Notes: generated by a model not told the origin, from the letters alone. DNA of 64,000 bases from Isoetes taiwanensis (GCA_021234155.1 JAJEKV010000035.1:7499891-7563890); one strand, 5' to 3'. Shown: positions 42,671 to 55,913, numbered from the stretch's first letter. Made by a program: numbers and translations.

Positions 42671-45600
42671 ATTACATACTGTACAACTTATTACCCAAGT
42701 TTTAATCCCAACATGCTCAATACTTCGAAAATACCTTGCTGGTTCTTCCCAATCTCCAATCTTCCTCCTGCTAATGGTTTGGGCACTCATTTGACCCACT
42801 CCATTGTTGATAGGGCAAAGATCTGCATATGACTTCCCTTGGTCATGCTTTGCCAAAGTCTATTGTGATTAAAAGTGGCCCTATGTTTCTTAAGTCTGAC
42901 TTCAAATTGCTTAATGGTCCTCAGCTTGCTCTCTTATTAGCTAGCAATGTTTGCAAACTTTTGAGCTAAGAGGGATCGTCATGTCGCTGTCCCCCACATC
43001 CCCATACCCTCTACTGCCGCACCTCCTACTTCTGTTCCCAATACTTCTACACTGCCTGCTCCTTCTCAGCCCCTGTCTTGCGCAAATATAACAAATGTGG
43101 CTTCTGGTGCTCCTTCCCCTTCTACAGAGACCCATGACACTCTTTTTGATGATGCTATTACAGCTAAATTGCAAGTGATTCAAATAGAAGAAGAGCGGCA
43201 AGAAAGGGCTCAGACAGGACGGACTAAAATCAGTTTGAAAAAAGCTGCAAGAAACAAATATGCTCACTATGCAAATCAGGCTGTCACTTCCACGGAAGAG
43301 GCAAATGAGAGGGTGGAGCGGAGCGGAGGCTCTTCCTCACCAGTAAAGAATCATGGTGGAACTGCACAATATATTGGAAGGATGGAGCAGAGAGGAGGCT
43401 CTCCTCTGCCAAGAATTGCAGTGCACAATGGAGGGTCGAATAGAGAGAAGGATCCCCCTTATCACTTTCTAGGCCTTGTTGGGCAGATCTTCCAGGAGAA
43501 TATTATGGGGCTGATGTGACACGCAGGTCATGAGTATGGAAGTGGAACATCCAAATTCAGTATTATGAATATTGTGTCATAGAATATTCTAGGCATTGCT
43601 TCTCCCTCAAGTAAAAGAAGCAGATTGTCTCTTTATTTATCCAATCTTTCTATGGGTTTTTGTTGCCTTCAAGAACACAAATTTAAGAGAGGTGATGTAT
43701 ACAAGTTGGCCTCCATTATGGGTCATGAATACAATGTTCTTATTGCGGCAACTGATTCATCTAAAGCCGGGGTCCTCACTGCTTAGAGGTCTTCTATTGA
43801 TGTTACATTTGCTCAGATTGATAAATTTTGGTCATTGGATTATTGTTAAATGGCAAGACAAGGGTCAGGAATGGGGTATTATAAGTGTTTATGCTTATAA
43901 TCGACCAGGTCAAAGGGGTTCTCTATGGGCTTCTTTGGTGCTTAGACTTGGAAGTAATGTTGCTTGATTTATGGTTGGTGACTTTAATATGGTAGAAACA
44001 GAACCTGATAGATGTGATAGAGGACCACAACGGCAACGTTTCTTGCTGGACTGTGGATGGGCAAAAATTGATGGGGACCAGTCATATACATGGTGTAATG
44101 ATTGGATGGGTTATGGTAGAGCCTATGCTCGCCATGATCGTGGCTATTCTAATGTTATTGCTGCTAGCTTGGTACTTGTTATCACAGGACTACTCTTTTG
44201 GAGCTTCGTTTCAGATCACAATTCACAATGGTTTTCTTCTTTGTTGTCAAATAATAGGAGACCTACTAAAATATTTTTCAAGCTCAATATCAGTTACTTG
44301 AAGAATGAAGAGTTTAAAACTGGTTGTAAAGATGTGTGGCCATATGCATTTTCTCCATCCAGTGGGATGTCAGGAGTAGTAGCTGCTATGGTGGTAGTCA
44401 AATCTTTTGCTAAGGGATGGGGTCATTGCAAAGTGCTCGAGGCTAGAGGTCAATTGACAGCCTTATATCAACAGTTACAAATATGCAGAGCTTAAGTTCC
44501 TTCTTCTGGCATTAGAGAGAAACATATCTTAACAGAAGTTACGGAGATTGAGACTTAGCTGGTGACTAGAGCCAAGTTGAAGGCTGGTTTATAATGGTTC
44601 AAGTCTGGTGATAGGTATTCGCAATTCCTTTTTAGGGCGGATAAAAGAAGGAGGATGGAAACTTCTGTTTATTCTCTCATTCTCCCAGATGGCTCGGAGG
44701 TCTCTAACCTGGTGCAACTAAAGCAACACCTTCAAAATCATTTTGCAGCATTCTTTGCTTGACAGCACTTACCTTTTCAGGAGGACATGCAATGTATTGT
44801 GTTGATTAAAGTGTGTTCTATTGTTTCAGGAGAGCAACGTTCACTTTTAGAGACAAATATCACTAGGGATGACCTAGGTGTAGTGGCCCACATATTGGAG
44901 AAAGCAAATTATCCAGGTTTTGATGGTTTTTCAATAGAATTTTTTCAAGAATATTGAAAGTGGATTGGAGATGATATATAGAATGCATTTTGTGAATTTA
45001 GAAGATACAAAAGTTTGGACAAAATTCTTAATACAAGTACCATTTTTCTTATCCCCAAGTGTAAAGAACCCAAGACTATTTCGATTGGCATCCTATAACA
45101 TTGCTCTCTACGATGTATAAGATTTTGAAAGCTCTGGCTGAAAAGCTTTGTGTTGTTCTTGCTGAGTCGATATCTTCAACCCAAACAGGATTCTTGCCTA
45201 GAAGGTGTATTCTTGATAATGTTGCCGCGGCATATGAAGGCATATATTAGGCAAGGCTAAATGCCCATCGTATTGTATATCTCAAACTTGATTTTCCAAG
45301 TTGTATGACAGCGTGGATTGGGGTTTTTAAAGAAGTGCTTATTGGCTTTAGGGTTTGGCATCTCATTCACAAGAGATGTGATGAAGCTGCATACTTCTGC
45401 AAGATCTACAACACTCTTCCAGGGAGAGCCCTCTGCAGTCCTTTTTGTTGGTAGAGGAGTTCATCAAGGTTGCCCCTTGGCTCCATTGCTTTTTACAATA
45501 GTGGCAGAGGTGCTCTCACAATTGTTCTCTAGTGCTTCTGAGGATGAGGTGATTAGGGGCCTACCTATCGAGAATGGCTCTCAAGGACTATTAATCAATA

Positions 45601-47340
45601 TGCAAATATGATAACCTTCTATTCTTAATAGCAGGTGAGAATCTTCAAAATGCAAAGCTTGTGCTTGGTGCATTTTCCTTAGTCTTTGGAGTTTTGGTCG
45701 GTTGGCAAAAGTGTTATGCATTGTGGACTTTAGATCATGAAGTTCCACCATGTGTTCTTGCCTATCCCTGGAAGGTGTTGCCTCATGGGAAGGCAACCAA
45801 ACTTCTTAGTATCCTGTAGGTATTCATGTCTCGACTTCTGATGCTTGGGATGTTATAATAGGGGGGTTGCGAACGCATCTTTTTTGGTGGGATGCTGCTA
45901 AACTCTCTATGTCTAGAAGGGTAATAGTTGCTAAGCATGTCTTAAGCAACATGCATGTCTATATGGCTTATGTCGTTCTTGCTTCCCAATCAAAGTTTCA
46001 GGAGATTGTGGGTGTTATCACAAACTTTATTTGGGGAGGAAATGAAGCAGGGATTGTGGTAAAGATTGCATGGTCTAAGTGTATAAAACCTAAGTTTGTT
46101 GGAGGTTTGGGCATGATAGATATCCATTTGCAGAGTAAGTTTATCATCTCAAATTTCATTTGGAGGCTTCTCGTGGGTATGGATGATTCTCCTGGGTTAT
46201 TACCTATTGCACAGGCTCTTACTCACTGTATTCCTTTTGGTAAAATCATACTTAAATCTGTTCTTCCATGGGGTCTATTCTATGAGTTGCGGCCTTATCA
46301 TAATGTTTCTCCATTTTTAAAGGGGTTGTTAGATTCCTGGCACATAGTTTACATCAGTCCAACTGCTTGTGCTCAACTGAATGCACCTTGTTGGTGGATC
46401 CCCATGGCAGACAATGCACCACTTTGCTTTACAGTGCACCCATTGACTCAACGTCGTTGGAAAGTGGCAGGAATCTTAACAATTGCAACATGGTATGACT
46501 CAGACTAGCTGTTGTCATGGGAGGCAATTCAGTTAAAGTTATTATTCGGGCAATGGGACAGAGCTCTTTGGCAAAAACTTGTTCACTATGATTATTCTAC
46601 CATAGTAAAAGGTATTTTGGTATGAGTTTGTCATGAGGAGGTTAAAGAGTGCAAACTTGCGAACTCTATGTATAAGTTGTTGCTTGATATTGATATACTT
46701 CCTCCTTCTAATAAGTGGCCCCTTCAACTCCTTCATCTTCAATGGCAGCAGATGTAGCCTTGGGCATGGGATAAGCTACTTCATCCTAAAGTGGCAGATT
46801 CTTCATAGATGTCTTCGGGTTAACATGCTTGTCCACAAGTTTAACTCTAGAATATCAGATTGGTGTCCAGTATGCAAGCATGAATCTGAGGCCATTGAGC
46901 ATTGCTTTGTTATGTGTGACCACCCTATATAGGTATGGGATTGGTGGTTCTCTCTTTTTCAAGTTTCACTAACAAGTCAACAAGTGCTTTTGGCAATTTA
47001 TCCAAGTACTTGGACGGAATTAAAAGCCAGGCATTTCATCTTGCAGTAGGATGGTTGCTTTGGACTATCTGAAAAAAGACGAAGACTGGTAATCTCTTCA
47101 AAGGTTTGGATGTGGTAGATAATCGTGTTCTCCAAGAAGCTCAACGTCACATTGCTAAGTCGTACCATTGTCCTTCAGGTGCCCCTCATAAGAGGCGATT
47201 GATCTTTGAGGAGCATTTGAATGTGCATTCTTATGCTTAGGCAGGTTGCTTCACTCGGTAGGTCTCTGCTTATCCACTTAGATTTTGTTCCTGTCTTTGC
47301 ACTATCCTTATATTTGATTGTTTGATTAAATAAAGTATGA
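42671..47340 (+). mobile_element. Decayed L1-type LINE, same family as the 4.1-24.1 kb LINE
   Basis: 5'-truncated copy. ORF1 relics at 42700-42960 (KIPCWF, NGLGTHLTHSI) match the other LINE's ORF1. A Pro/Ser-rich frame at 43097-43519 follows. ORF2 relics: HWIIVKWQDKGQEWGIISVYAYN, GDFNMVE (about 43970), YTWCNDWM, then RT (GFDGFSIEFFQEY, VHQGCPLAPLLFTIVAE at about 45460). YADD is damaged to YANM near 45595. WGGNEAGIVVKIAW is at about 46040 and zf-RVT at 46760-46930 (CPVCKHESEAIEHC). More than ten stops or frameshifts. A polyadenylation-like aataaa lies at about 47329. Confidence 0.87.
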
Positions 47341-49079
47341 TGTCCTTCTCTTCACGTTGCGAACTCTGATTGAAGACAGCAGGAACTGCCGTCAGGATCT
47401 ATATTGTTGCTTTGTGGATTTTGCGAAGGCGTTTGACACTGTGCCTCGGGGAAAACTATGGGCAAGGCGCAGCGGATAGGGGTTCTGTGAGATTTGCAGA
47501 ATGCGATTAATGCGAGGAGCTATATGAAAGATGCTCGGGTCGGTTGCAGCAGACAAGCCAACCATTTGATAGTAGTATCAGGGTTCGTCAGGGATGCCCT
47601 CTCTCCCCAACATTGTTTGGGCTTTACATTGATCAATTGGAGAGCTGGCTTTGGCGATAATGGGGCGATGGAGCTCACCTTCTCTATCGAGATCATCGGG
47701 ACGGTTAATATATGCCGATGATGTGGACCTCTAGCTTACACACCAGCGGACATGCAACGACATCTCGATGCCCGGACACGATACATGGTTTACGATATCT
47801 TGGCGTCAACCCGGCCAAGACTAAGGTGGTTTTCATATCATCTTCCGTCGGAGGGTCCCCTCCTTCAGTTACCAAGGCCATAATGTGGAAGTTGCATCCA
47901 CATACAAGTATTTGGGAGTGGAGTTTCCTTCTACTATGTACTGGGACACATCCATACGGCTACGAGTGACGGCAGACTGGAAGGCACTATATGCAATGCA
48001 AAACAATAGTCATAGAGCGGAGTTGTATGATTGGGCCCATCAGTCACACCTGTTCAAGGTCTTAGTAGAGCCTGTCCTTTTTTACAGGGTGGAAGTATGG
48101 GGCACAGTAGTATCACTTGCTACTTGGAATGACTTGGAGCAGGTCCAGAAAGCCTTCTTAGTACGAGCACTAGGGGTGAAGTCCACAGTCTCATATCAAA
48201 TTCTACTGCAGGAGACAGGATTCTTGCCTCTTCAGAGGGCGGCCCTTGATCGCCACATTGTCTATTTTCAGAAGGTGGTCATTATGGACGATGCTCGTCT
48301 CCCTAAGCTAGCTTATATCATGGCAATGGAAGGCCTGCTGGAGGGAAAAGAGAGCTCAATGGTTGGCTAGATGGAATGTGCAGGAGCACAGGTGCATACA
48401 TGTGCAAACAGAGCAGATCGCCATAGCTTAAGGCAATATCTTGACGCTTGCTTCCTCAGCAAGCTTTGGGATGCCAATGCCCTTGAACATGTCAAGACAG
48501 CACACTACCAGCGCCACATAAATCCCACATTGGAATGAGGCCCGCAATGCTACCTGCGTACCCACTTGCCCATGAAAAGGCATAGACTCATTGCCTCCAT
48601 TCGCACAGGGGCACATCATTTCGAATTGAGACGGGCAGATGGATTGGTGAGCCACGCCAGGACAGGCTCTGTCAATGCTGCCAAATGGGAGTCATTGAGG
48701 ATGAATCTCATACCCTTCAAAGTTGCCCAGCATATGATCAAATTCGGACGCGCTATGTTGAGTTGGTCAAGCCTGGCCAGCCGTTACATGTGACATTGAG
48801 CACAGCATCCGTACGGGTGCTGGGATCATACCTTCAAAAGGTTATGGACATGCGAGATCAGCTATGTCCTCGGGCACACACTTGACATGTATATATACAT
48901 TGATGTATACTTGTACAGTTTGACAGCATTCTTATTACTGCCACGGTTTTTCCCTCGAAAACCCTTCGGGGCGGGGGTTTTTTAACCCGGACAGTAATAA
49001 GTTTGCTGCGCTCCTTATGGGTCCCATAGGCCGTTGGCCTCAGTGGACGATAAAAAATCATTCTCATTCTCATTCTTCA
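47341..49079 (+). mobile_element. RTE-like LINE 3' part with (TTCTCA)n tail
   Basis: A second LINE type. RT landmarks are FVDFAKAFDTVPRG (47415), VRQGCPLSPTLF (47585) and YADDVD (about 47713), then KYLGVEF, and a long post-RT frame 47885-48370. The 3' UTR has a 14-base-stem hairpin (ttttccctcgaaaacccttcggggcgggggtt area, 48945-48980) and ends in short tandem TTCTCA units rather than poly(A), as RTE-type elements do. Its 5' part is missing. Fragments of the same family lie at 34658, 50775, 52321 and 53355. Confidence 0.8.
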
Positions 49080-49103
49080 ACAAAGAAAAAAAAAAGCAAT
49101 ATC

Positions 49104-50366
49104 ACATGAAGGGAGGATAAAATTATTTAGTCATGTATATTTCTATGTTGCAGATGAGCAGATTGTGTTGAAGATACCTATAATTGTATAGGGATTGAAG
49201 GAAGTAACTAGCTAATTTATTAGCTAGGAAGCTCAGTATAATGTGGTTACAGTGGTTTGATAAGTTAAAAGACAAGAATAGTGCATCAAGTTCTAGGTTA
49301 TATGAAGGGTAAGATGCAAGGGTTTTGTTTGGGGTCTGGGTTCGGGAACTCCTGGAAGACAGCCCTCTGTGAGGACCCGTGGATCTAACAGGAGAGTCCG
49401 GGGGACTATGTCACGCGGGATTTGCAAGAAGAGAAGAAGAAGAAGAAAACAGAACAAATGAGAGGAAAATGATAAGCTTCCTTGATATCAATGATGAACA
49501 TACATGAGCTCTCGCAATAGAGAGAAGAACTGAAAGGAGACAAGACTCAAAACTCATCTAGAACTCATGTGCGAGCTCTAGTCATATATATAGTACAATG
49601 GCCTTGGGCCCAATATAGACACTTTGACTGATCTCGGTGCCGACTCCTGGAAGGAGGCCTGATTTGCAGGAATGTGGGCGGTGCCTCTTGAAGTGCCTAG
49701 AATCATGCTGACGCTGACGCGGGCGGTGACGGGCCGTCACTTGTCTGAGCGGCGCCTCTTGATAGGCTTTGACTGCGTGGTCTGCTGCTTGGTCTTCTGC
49801 TGAGCCTTTGATGGCTGACCCGTGGCTGACTGAGGATCCTTGAGCTTGACCTGGTCTGTCGTATGCATGAATAGTCCTGTACCAGGAGGCACAGGACTAA
49901 CAGGTTTATAAGCAGCGAAACATTAAATCCAATGGTTGAGTAATGCATGTGAATTCAATGGTCGATTGTTTATTATCTTATAAAGTAGAAGGCGGTTACA
50001 ATAGAATCTCGATCGAATTACATGCAAACAGATACATCACATAGAGAGCAATCGAATCAAGCTTCATCATCTTGGAAACCTAAAACGGAAAAATGTAATC
50101 TATATATGGCGTGTGAAAATGAATGGAGCTAGGCCAGATGCAATGTAGTTGTGATACGAATAGTTGCTTGAGCTCTCCCGGGGGCTGTCGAAGTGAATAT
50201 AATGGGATGCTACAATATCTAGTTCATTCCAAATTAAATATGTAGTAAATCCCGACGGTCAAATGAATAGTGCTATATGATTATTGCAATGGTTATGAGT
50301 AAAGTTAAAGCCATAAAGTGTACTGGTGGATTGCTTAATATTATTTATATTGAATATTTTCTAACA
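49104..50366 (+). repeat. 5' LTR of Copia element, interrupted
   Basis: Similar to 55990-56280 over catgtatatttc, gatgttgcagatgagca, acctataattgta and gcaa.g.tttataagcagc. It ends ttctaaca directly before the primer site. Confidence 0.75.
49326..49902. mobile_element. Solo LTR with exact 5-bp target duplication
   Basis: 577 bp beginning TGTTTGGGG and ending GACTAACA (TGTT...AACA inverted ends). Flanked by ggttt at 49321-49325 and 49903-49907. It is inserted in the Copia 5' LTR and is a different LTR family from any other in this window. A GAA-rich patch is near 49430. Confidence 0.9.
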
Positions 50367-50367
50367 A

Positions 50368-50379
50368 TGGTATCAGAGC
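50368..50379 (+). promoter_or_regulatory. Copia primer-binding site, initiator tRNA-Met
   Basis: TGGTATCAGAGC, one base after the LTR. Confidence 0.9.
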
Positions 50380-50774
50380 AGGATAATGGCTAGCAGTCTA
50401 AGAGCATTATTGCTTAGTGCAATTGATGTATTTGAAGGCGAGTCAGGCTTTAAAGTATATTGTTGCCTCTGTTAACAGCTCAAATAACACAATGGCAAGT
50501 GAATCCAGTCCAACTGAGAGCAGTGAGGAGGTAGTATCTGGAGCAGATGATCCAGGTGAATTAATTGAAGCTAGAAACAGTATAACTGGCAAAGTTAGTT
50601 CTTCTATTCTACTTAAGATTAATGAACTCAATCCAAGTCATATGTGGACGTATATGTTAAAAATATATGAATCTAAAAGTTCCTCTTAGTTAGATGTTCT
50701 AGATGAAGAACTTAGACGGATGAAGTACCATGAAAAAGACAACTTGAACTTCCATAAATACGATAATGTTGTAG

Positions 50775-51296
50775 GAATAGAATAGAATAGTTTTTTTAAC
50801 GTTCACGGAGACCAATAGGTCATGGGACCCATACAATGGGCTAGTACAATCATTACTACTAGGATTAAAAAACCCCTGCCTCGAAAGGTTTTCAAGGGAA
50901 AAACCTTTGCAGTAATGATGATACTAGACAAGCGGAGATAATGACTACTGAGGGCTCAGTAATTGCAGACGTTTATCTAGAACCTCAAGTATGTATAATG
51001 CCAAGTCATGCACAGATGGTGCTCTGAGAAGTTGTGGAAGCGTGGAATGGAATGCTAAGGTCAAAAAATGATTCCGGACTATCTCAAAAGCAGGGCAACT
51101 CAGAAGAGTATGGCTTTCATCTTCAATAACCTGTAACTAGCAACAGGCACATAGTCTCGCTTCTCGCGGCAATTGCGGCCGCTCCCATCTACCTGTCTCA
51201 ATCCGTAGCCTGTGGGACCCCGTGCGAATTTGTGAGATTTAGAAGGAGCGGGAGTGTGCTCACAAATGGATATCAAATATTGCCAATTTGTAGAAC
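50775..51296 (-). mobile_element. RTE-like LINE 3' fragment, minus strand, (GAATA)n tail
   Basis: Starts with GAATA units at 50775-50790 and continues with the minus-strand 3' UTR seen at 34690 (ccacggagacc, gggaccca, ggattaaaaaaccc hairpin). It sits within Copia gag. The right edge is judged from the return of Copia-like coding. Confidence 0.75.
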
Positions 51297-52320
51297 ATTT
51301 TCTAACTACACCATCTAGCAACACTTGTAAGGAATGTTTTGAAGAGCAGGAAGGAAGCTAAACGCATGATCCGCATAAAGCTTGAGCAAAAGAAAGTTCT
51401 TAGAGAGGAGGAGCAACCAAAAATTTTATATGCTAGGAGAGGATGAGGGGAAGAATATAAGAGAGGTAAGGTTTTTGCTATCACTGTAATTCTTATGGAC
51501 ACATGAAGTCAGAACGTCTGAAGTTAGAAAAGGAGTTGAGATGCTACAATTGTGAAGGATATGGGCATATAGCATCTAAATGTCCTAGCCCTAAAGGTAG
51601 AAACAGAAATGTGAAAAATGTAAGAGATAACAACACAGAGGAAGAGGAGCAAGTGGGAGTGGCAAAGATGACTTTTAAAATGGGGTAGAGGCAGTTAATA
51701 ATGCACAAGAGGTCAATGCAAATTATGAAGAGAAAGACCATGATGACAATGAAAAGGTAAATGTGTTTCAAAACCTTTCAGTTTGTGTAAAAATATTGAA
51801 GACTGATGATGAGTTGTATCTTAAAGATGGTGGAGCTGAGAGGGCCGGAGTTTAAAATGCAAGGAGGCTTAAGGAAAAATTGAATAGAAGGACCAACTTT
51901 ATTCAAATGGGACATGTAGCTGTACAACAAGTAGAAGTTGATGGATTTCTAGAATTATTTGATTTAGATGGGAATGCAGTTGTTCTTAATGATGCACTTT
52001 GTGTTTCAAACAATAAAAAATTTAATATCAGTCAGCCAGCTAGCACACTTGGGCTATAAAGCCTGTTTTGATAGATATAATTGTAAAGTGCTACTTGGAG
52101 ATGAAATGAAACTTTTGGCCAAGAGAGTTGGCAAAACATGCGGGTTTCATAATGATGTTAATATTATAAATGTTGTCATGACATCTGCTGTTAGAACATG
52201 GCATGACAGATTGGGCCATACAAATGTTAAGAATGTTGAATAGATGATTAAACAAGGTTGGATTTTAGCTGCAAATAAAGAGGAAGGACCATTTATTTGT
52301 TTGGGTTGCATAATGGGGAA

Positions 52321-53206
52321 CTATGTCAGACTTCCTTACTGGTCCACCCACAGCATCAAACACGCCCGTACACATACCACAAGCAGATGCCATGGTACAG
52401 ACTGAGGCCATAGTTGAGGATATTCCAATGCAAGAGGCGGCCAAAGAGCATATGCAGGAGCCAGTAGTGGCAGCTTCTGATAACACACAGGCTTTAGATG
52501 GTGCAGGTAGTCCGACAGCTTCAGATAGCACACAGGCTTCAGATGGCGCATGTAGTTCGGGTTCGGACCCGCTCGGGCAAGATCGGCATTTCAACCTGCG
52601 CCTCGTTGGGGTCCAGGAGACAGCATTTGGTTCAGATACCGAGGTAGCTGCACACTTCTTTACAGACACCATGCATATCCAGAGCCCAGGAACTTTTACT
52701 GCCTAAAGAGTGGGTGCCCAACGGCCTGACAGGCCACGCCATCTTCTGGTACATTTTTCAACATCCTGGGATAGGTTGTATGTGTTACAACATGGGAGCC
52801 ACTTGAAGGGCACTCTCTTTTCAGTGCAAGAGGACCTCTCTGCAGTTCAGTTAACTCGACGGTGTGATGAGCTATGCAAGGTTCGAGAGGCGAGGCTCCA
52901 GCGAAAATGGGCAGTTTATCGGGGAGGCTCAGCACTTATTTTCGACCAGTGGCCTTCCAACCCCTGGTTGGGGTACTCTTAGTTGCCTACCCACGTCTTG
53001 CTTTTGTTATATTTGGTTTTGCTTCAGTTGCTATGTTCTGTAAGGGGTTTAGTCCCCATGTCTTCTTCTGTCTGGGCTTATGCCCTTTCTTTGCTTTTGG
53101 GTTGAGGTTTGAGTTCTAGTCTGGGCTTACGCCCTTTGTACTGTTCCGTCCCATAAGCTCGGAGAGCTTCCAGTGGACGTTAAAATTTTTATCTTATCTT
53201 ATCTTT
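52321..53206 (+). mobile_element. Half-LINE: ORF1 joined to LINE 3' end, (TCTTA)n tail
   Basis: Contains an ORF1-like protein gene: a Gln/Ala/Ser-rich part, then FNLRLVGVQETAFGSDTEVAAHFF, an in-frame TAA near 52704, and RPRHLLVHFSTSWDRLYVL with KGTLFSVQEDLSAVQ, resembling the RNA-binding domain of LINE ORF1 proteins (Transposase_22 type). Endonuclease and RT are absent. Directly after comes the RTE-like 3' end (cataagctcggagagcttccagtggacgtt) and TCTTA units. It interrupts Copia pol, which resumes at about 53207 in frame (after IMG). Confidence 0.72.
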
Positions 53207-53354
53207 TAAAATGTCTACAAAAAGAAGCACATGTGCATTAGATCTTGTGCACAGTGATTTGTATAGACCACTCAACAATTAGAAGCATTCGAGAAAAAAA
53301 GTACTTTATAACCTTCATTGATGATTTTTCAATAAGAACAAAATGTTATTCTTT

Positions 53355-53450
53355 AACCTGGACAGTAATAAGTTTGGTGTGCTCCTTCTGGGTCTCATAG
53401 GCCGATTGGTCTCAGCGGACGATAAAAAACTATTCTTATTCTTATTCTTT
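53355..53450 (+). mobile_element. 95-bp RTE-like LINE tail, (TTCTTA)n
   Basis: Matches 48982-49079 (cagtaataagttt, gggtc.cataggcc, ctcag.ggacgataaaaaa). It ends in TTCTTA units. A severely 5'-truncated insertion in Copia integrase; a phrase like ttattcttt is on both sides. Confidence 0.85.
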
Positions 53451-55902
53451 AAGTTATAGAGACCAATCCTTTCATAAATAATTTCAAGCTGATGTAGAAA
53501 GGGAAACTAATAAAAAAATTGATTGCTTAAGAACAGACAGAGGAAACCAATTTATGAGATATTGTGCAAAGCTAGGGGTTAAAAGACATATTACATGTGG
53601 CCACTCTCCTCAGTAGGACAGAGTAGCTGAAAGGAAGAATATGACTATTGTAAATGCAGTACATGTTATGCTAAAAAACTCAGGCCTACCTAACTTCCCA
53701 TGTGAAGAGGAAGTGGAAACAACAATATCCATTTAGGACAAACTGCCATCCAAGAGTATAGGAGGAAAGACACCTCATGAGCTCAGGTATAGATCAGACC
53801 CTCATATGAAATGTTTAAAGCATACGGTGAGATATTTATACAAAGAAGAATAGAAAAAGCATGATGATATATCATACAAAGCATATTTGATTGGTTATGA
53901 TTCACTCTCAAAAGGGTTCAGAATTTATGTACCAGAAAAAAGGGCATCATATTTATTAGAGATGTCTACTTTATTGAAAGATGCCTTTATAAAGATAGAG
54001 TAAAGAAGACTGTCACATGGTCTAAAACAAGCAAACAGGTCAGAATACTTGCTGATGTGGATCAGCATGATGATGATGATCTTGAGGAGAAATTAAGAGA
54101 TGCGAATGCAAAGGAAACAAGTGAGCCACATGATAATACACTTGAGATGAATGTTGATGTGAACAAGCATCTGACCAGAGAGATGGTACATATAAAGATG
54201 AGCAGGTCATGAAAATAACCCCAAGAAGAGAAAAACTGAGGCACAACGATTGGTGGAGGAAGCATAAATTGACATCAACCATTATGGAAGAGACAAAACA
54301 GGTAGAAGCAAAAGAGTAAATGATGACGAGTGTTGACATCAATTTGTATCTTGCAGGATTAGAGCCTGAGACTCCTAAAGCATTTGAAGTAGTCAACTCG
54401 GATGAATTTAAAATATGAAAGCGGGTCATATAAGAGGAGATGGAATCATTTGAAAGGGCATGTATGTTTGAGATTGTTAAGAGACCTGAAAATAAAAGTA
54501 TAGTTGGAATAAATGGTTGTTTAAGATCAAAATTAGAATAAATGGAAAAAATCAGAAATACAAGGCAAGATTTATTGCCCAAGTTTTTCTTAGAAAAGAG
54601 GAGTAGATTATGAGGAGACATTCTCTCCAATTGTTAAAGTAACTAGCCTAAGAGCATTGTTAACATTTGCAAATGCATATGATCTTGAACTCCACCAAAT
54701 GGATGTGAAAACTACATTTTTGAATGATAAATTGGATGAAGAGATATATATGCAACAGGTTCCTGGAATTGAGGAGGGAGAAAATGTGGTGTGGAGGCTT
54801 AAACGAGTCATATACAGTCTTAAGCAATCATCAAAAAATGGTATACGTGCATGGATACCTTTCTAAGAGAACATCATTTTGAAAAATTGCAAAGCGATGG
54901 AAACCTATACTTGGTCAGACATGAAGATCAATTTTGCAGTATTGCACTCTAGGTAGATGATCGTATAATTGATGCCTCTCACATTGATTGCATGAAATAG
55001 TGTAAACAAACATTGCATGACAGATTTGAGATGTCAGATCTTGAAGAACTTAGAAAGTTTCTAGGTATAGAGGAAAAACAAGAGTCTGCCACTGACACAA
55101 ACAAGAAATATACAGGTTGTTCTCAATAGGTTTGGAATGAAAGATTGTAATCCAGTCACCTTGCCCTTAGCAGTAGATCAAAAAATTTCAAAGAGTATGA
55201 GTCCTAAAGATGATGTTGAACGAGAAGCAATGGCGGAAACCTCTTATAGAGAACTCATTGGATGTTTATTGTATATAAGCAACTCAATAAGACCAGATAT
55301 TTCCTATGTTGTAAGTACTTTAAGTAGATATAATAATGATCCAGGGAAGTTACATTGGTTGGCAGCTAAAAGAGTATTAAGATATCTAAACAAAACTATT
55401 AATGAAGGTCTCCAATATTCAAATGAAATCCTGGAATTGGCAGCCTATGCTAATGCTGACTGGGCCAGTGATTGGAACACAAGAAAATCCACTTCTAGAT
55501 TTGTTGTTATGATTGGAGATGCAGCTATAGTTTGGAAGAGCAAGAAGCAATCTAGCATTGCTATGTCTTCTGCAAAAGCAGAATATTCTGCAACTACTCT
55601 TGCAGTCAAAGATATGGTCTGATTAAAAAGGCTGTTTAGTGCCATGGGATCTACTCAGAACAATGCCACTAAACTATATAGTGATAGTCAAAGCTGCATT
55701 GTAATCACAAAAAATCATCACAAGAAAAATAAGTACATTGAACTGTATCTGCACTTTATTCGTGACGTGGTTACAAAAGAAGAGATTATAATTGTATATA
55801 TCAATATTGCCAAATTGCAAATATATTTACAAAAGCTCTAGTTGGTACAAAATTTAGTATGTTTAAACATCAACTAGGAGTTACAGCTAAAGAATTATAA
55901 CA

Positions 55903-55913
55903 TGAAGGGAGGA
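55903..55913 (+). promoter_or_regulatory. Copia polypurine tract
   Basis: gaagggaggat directly before tgtagctac, the likely start of the 3' LTR. Confidence 0.65.

Larger units (their letters stand above)
50388..55856 (+). pseudogene. Copia gag-pol polyprotein remnant
   Basis: Gag frame 50417-50689. CCHC knuckle CYNCEGYGHIASKC at about 51544. GAG-pre-integrase TWHDRLGHTNVKNVE at about 52197. Integrase pieces from 53208 (LDLVHSDLYRPL, then AERKNMTIVNAVHVMLKNSGL). RT pieces LHQMDVKTTFLNDKLDEEIYM at 54690 and a damaged VDD near 54955 where YVDD is expected. RNase H at 55137-55856 (SYRELIGCLLYISN, RPDISYVVS, AYANADWASD, SSAKAEYSA, KLYSDSQSC). Many stops. Gag-pol once made particles, cDNA and integrase; nothing can be made now. 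Confidence 0.9.
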
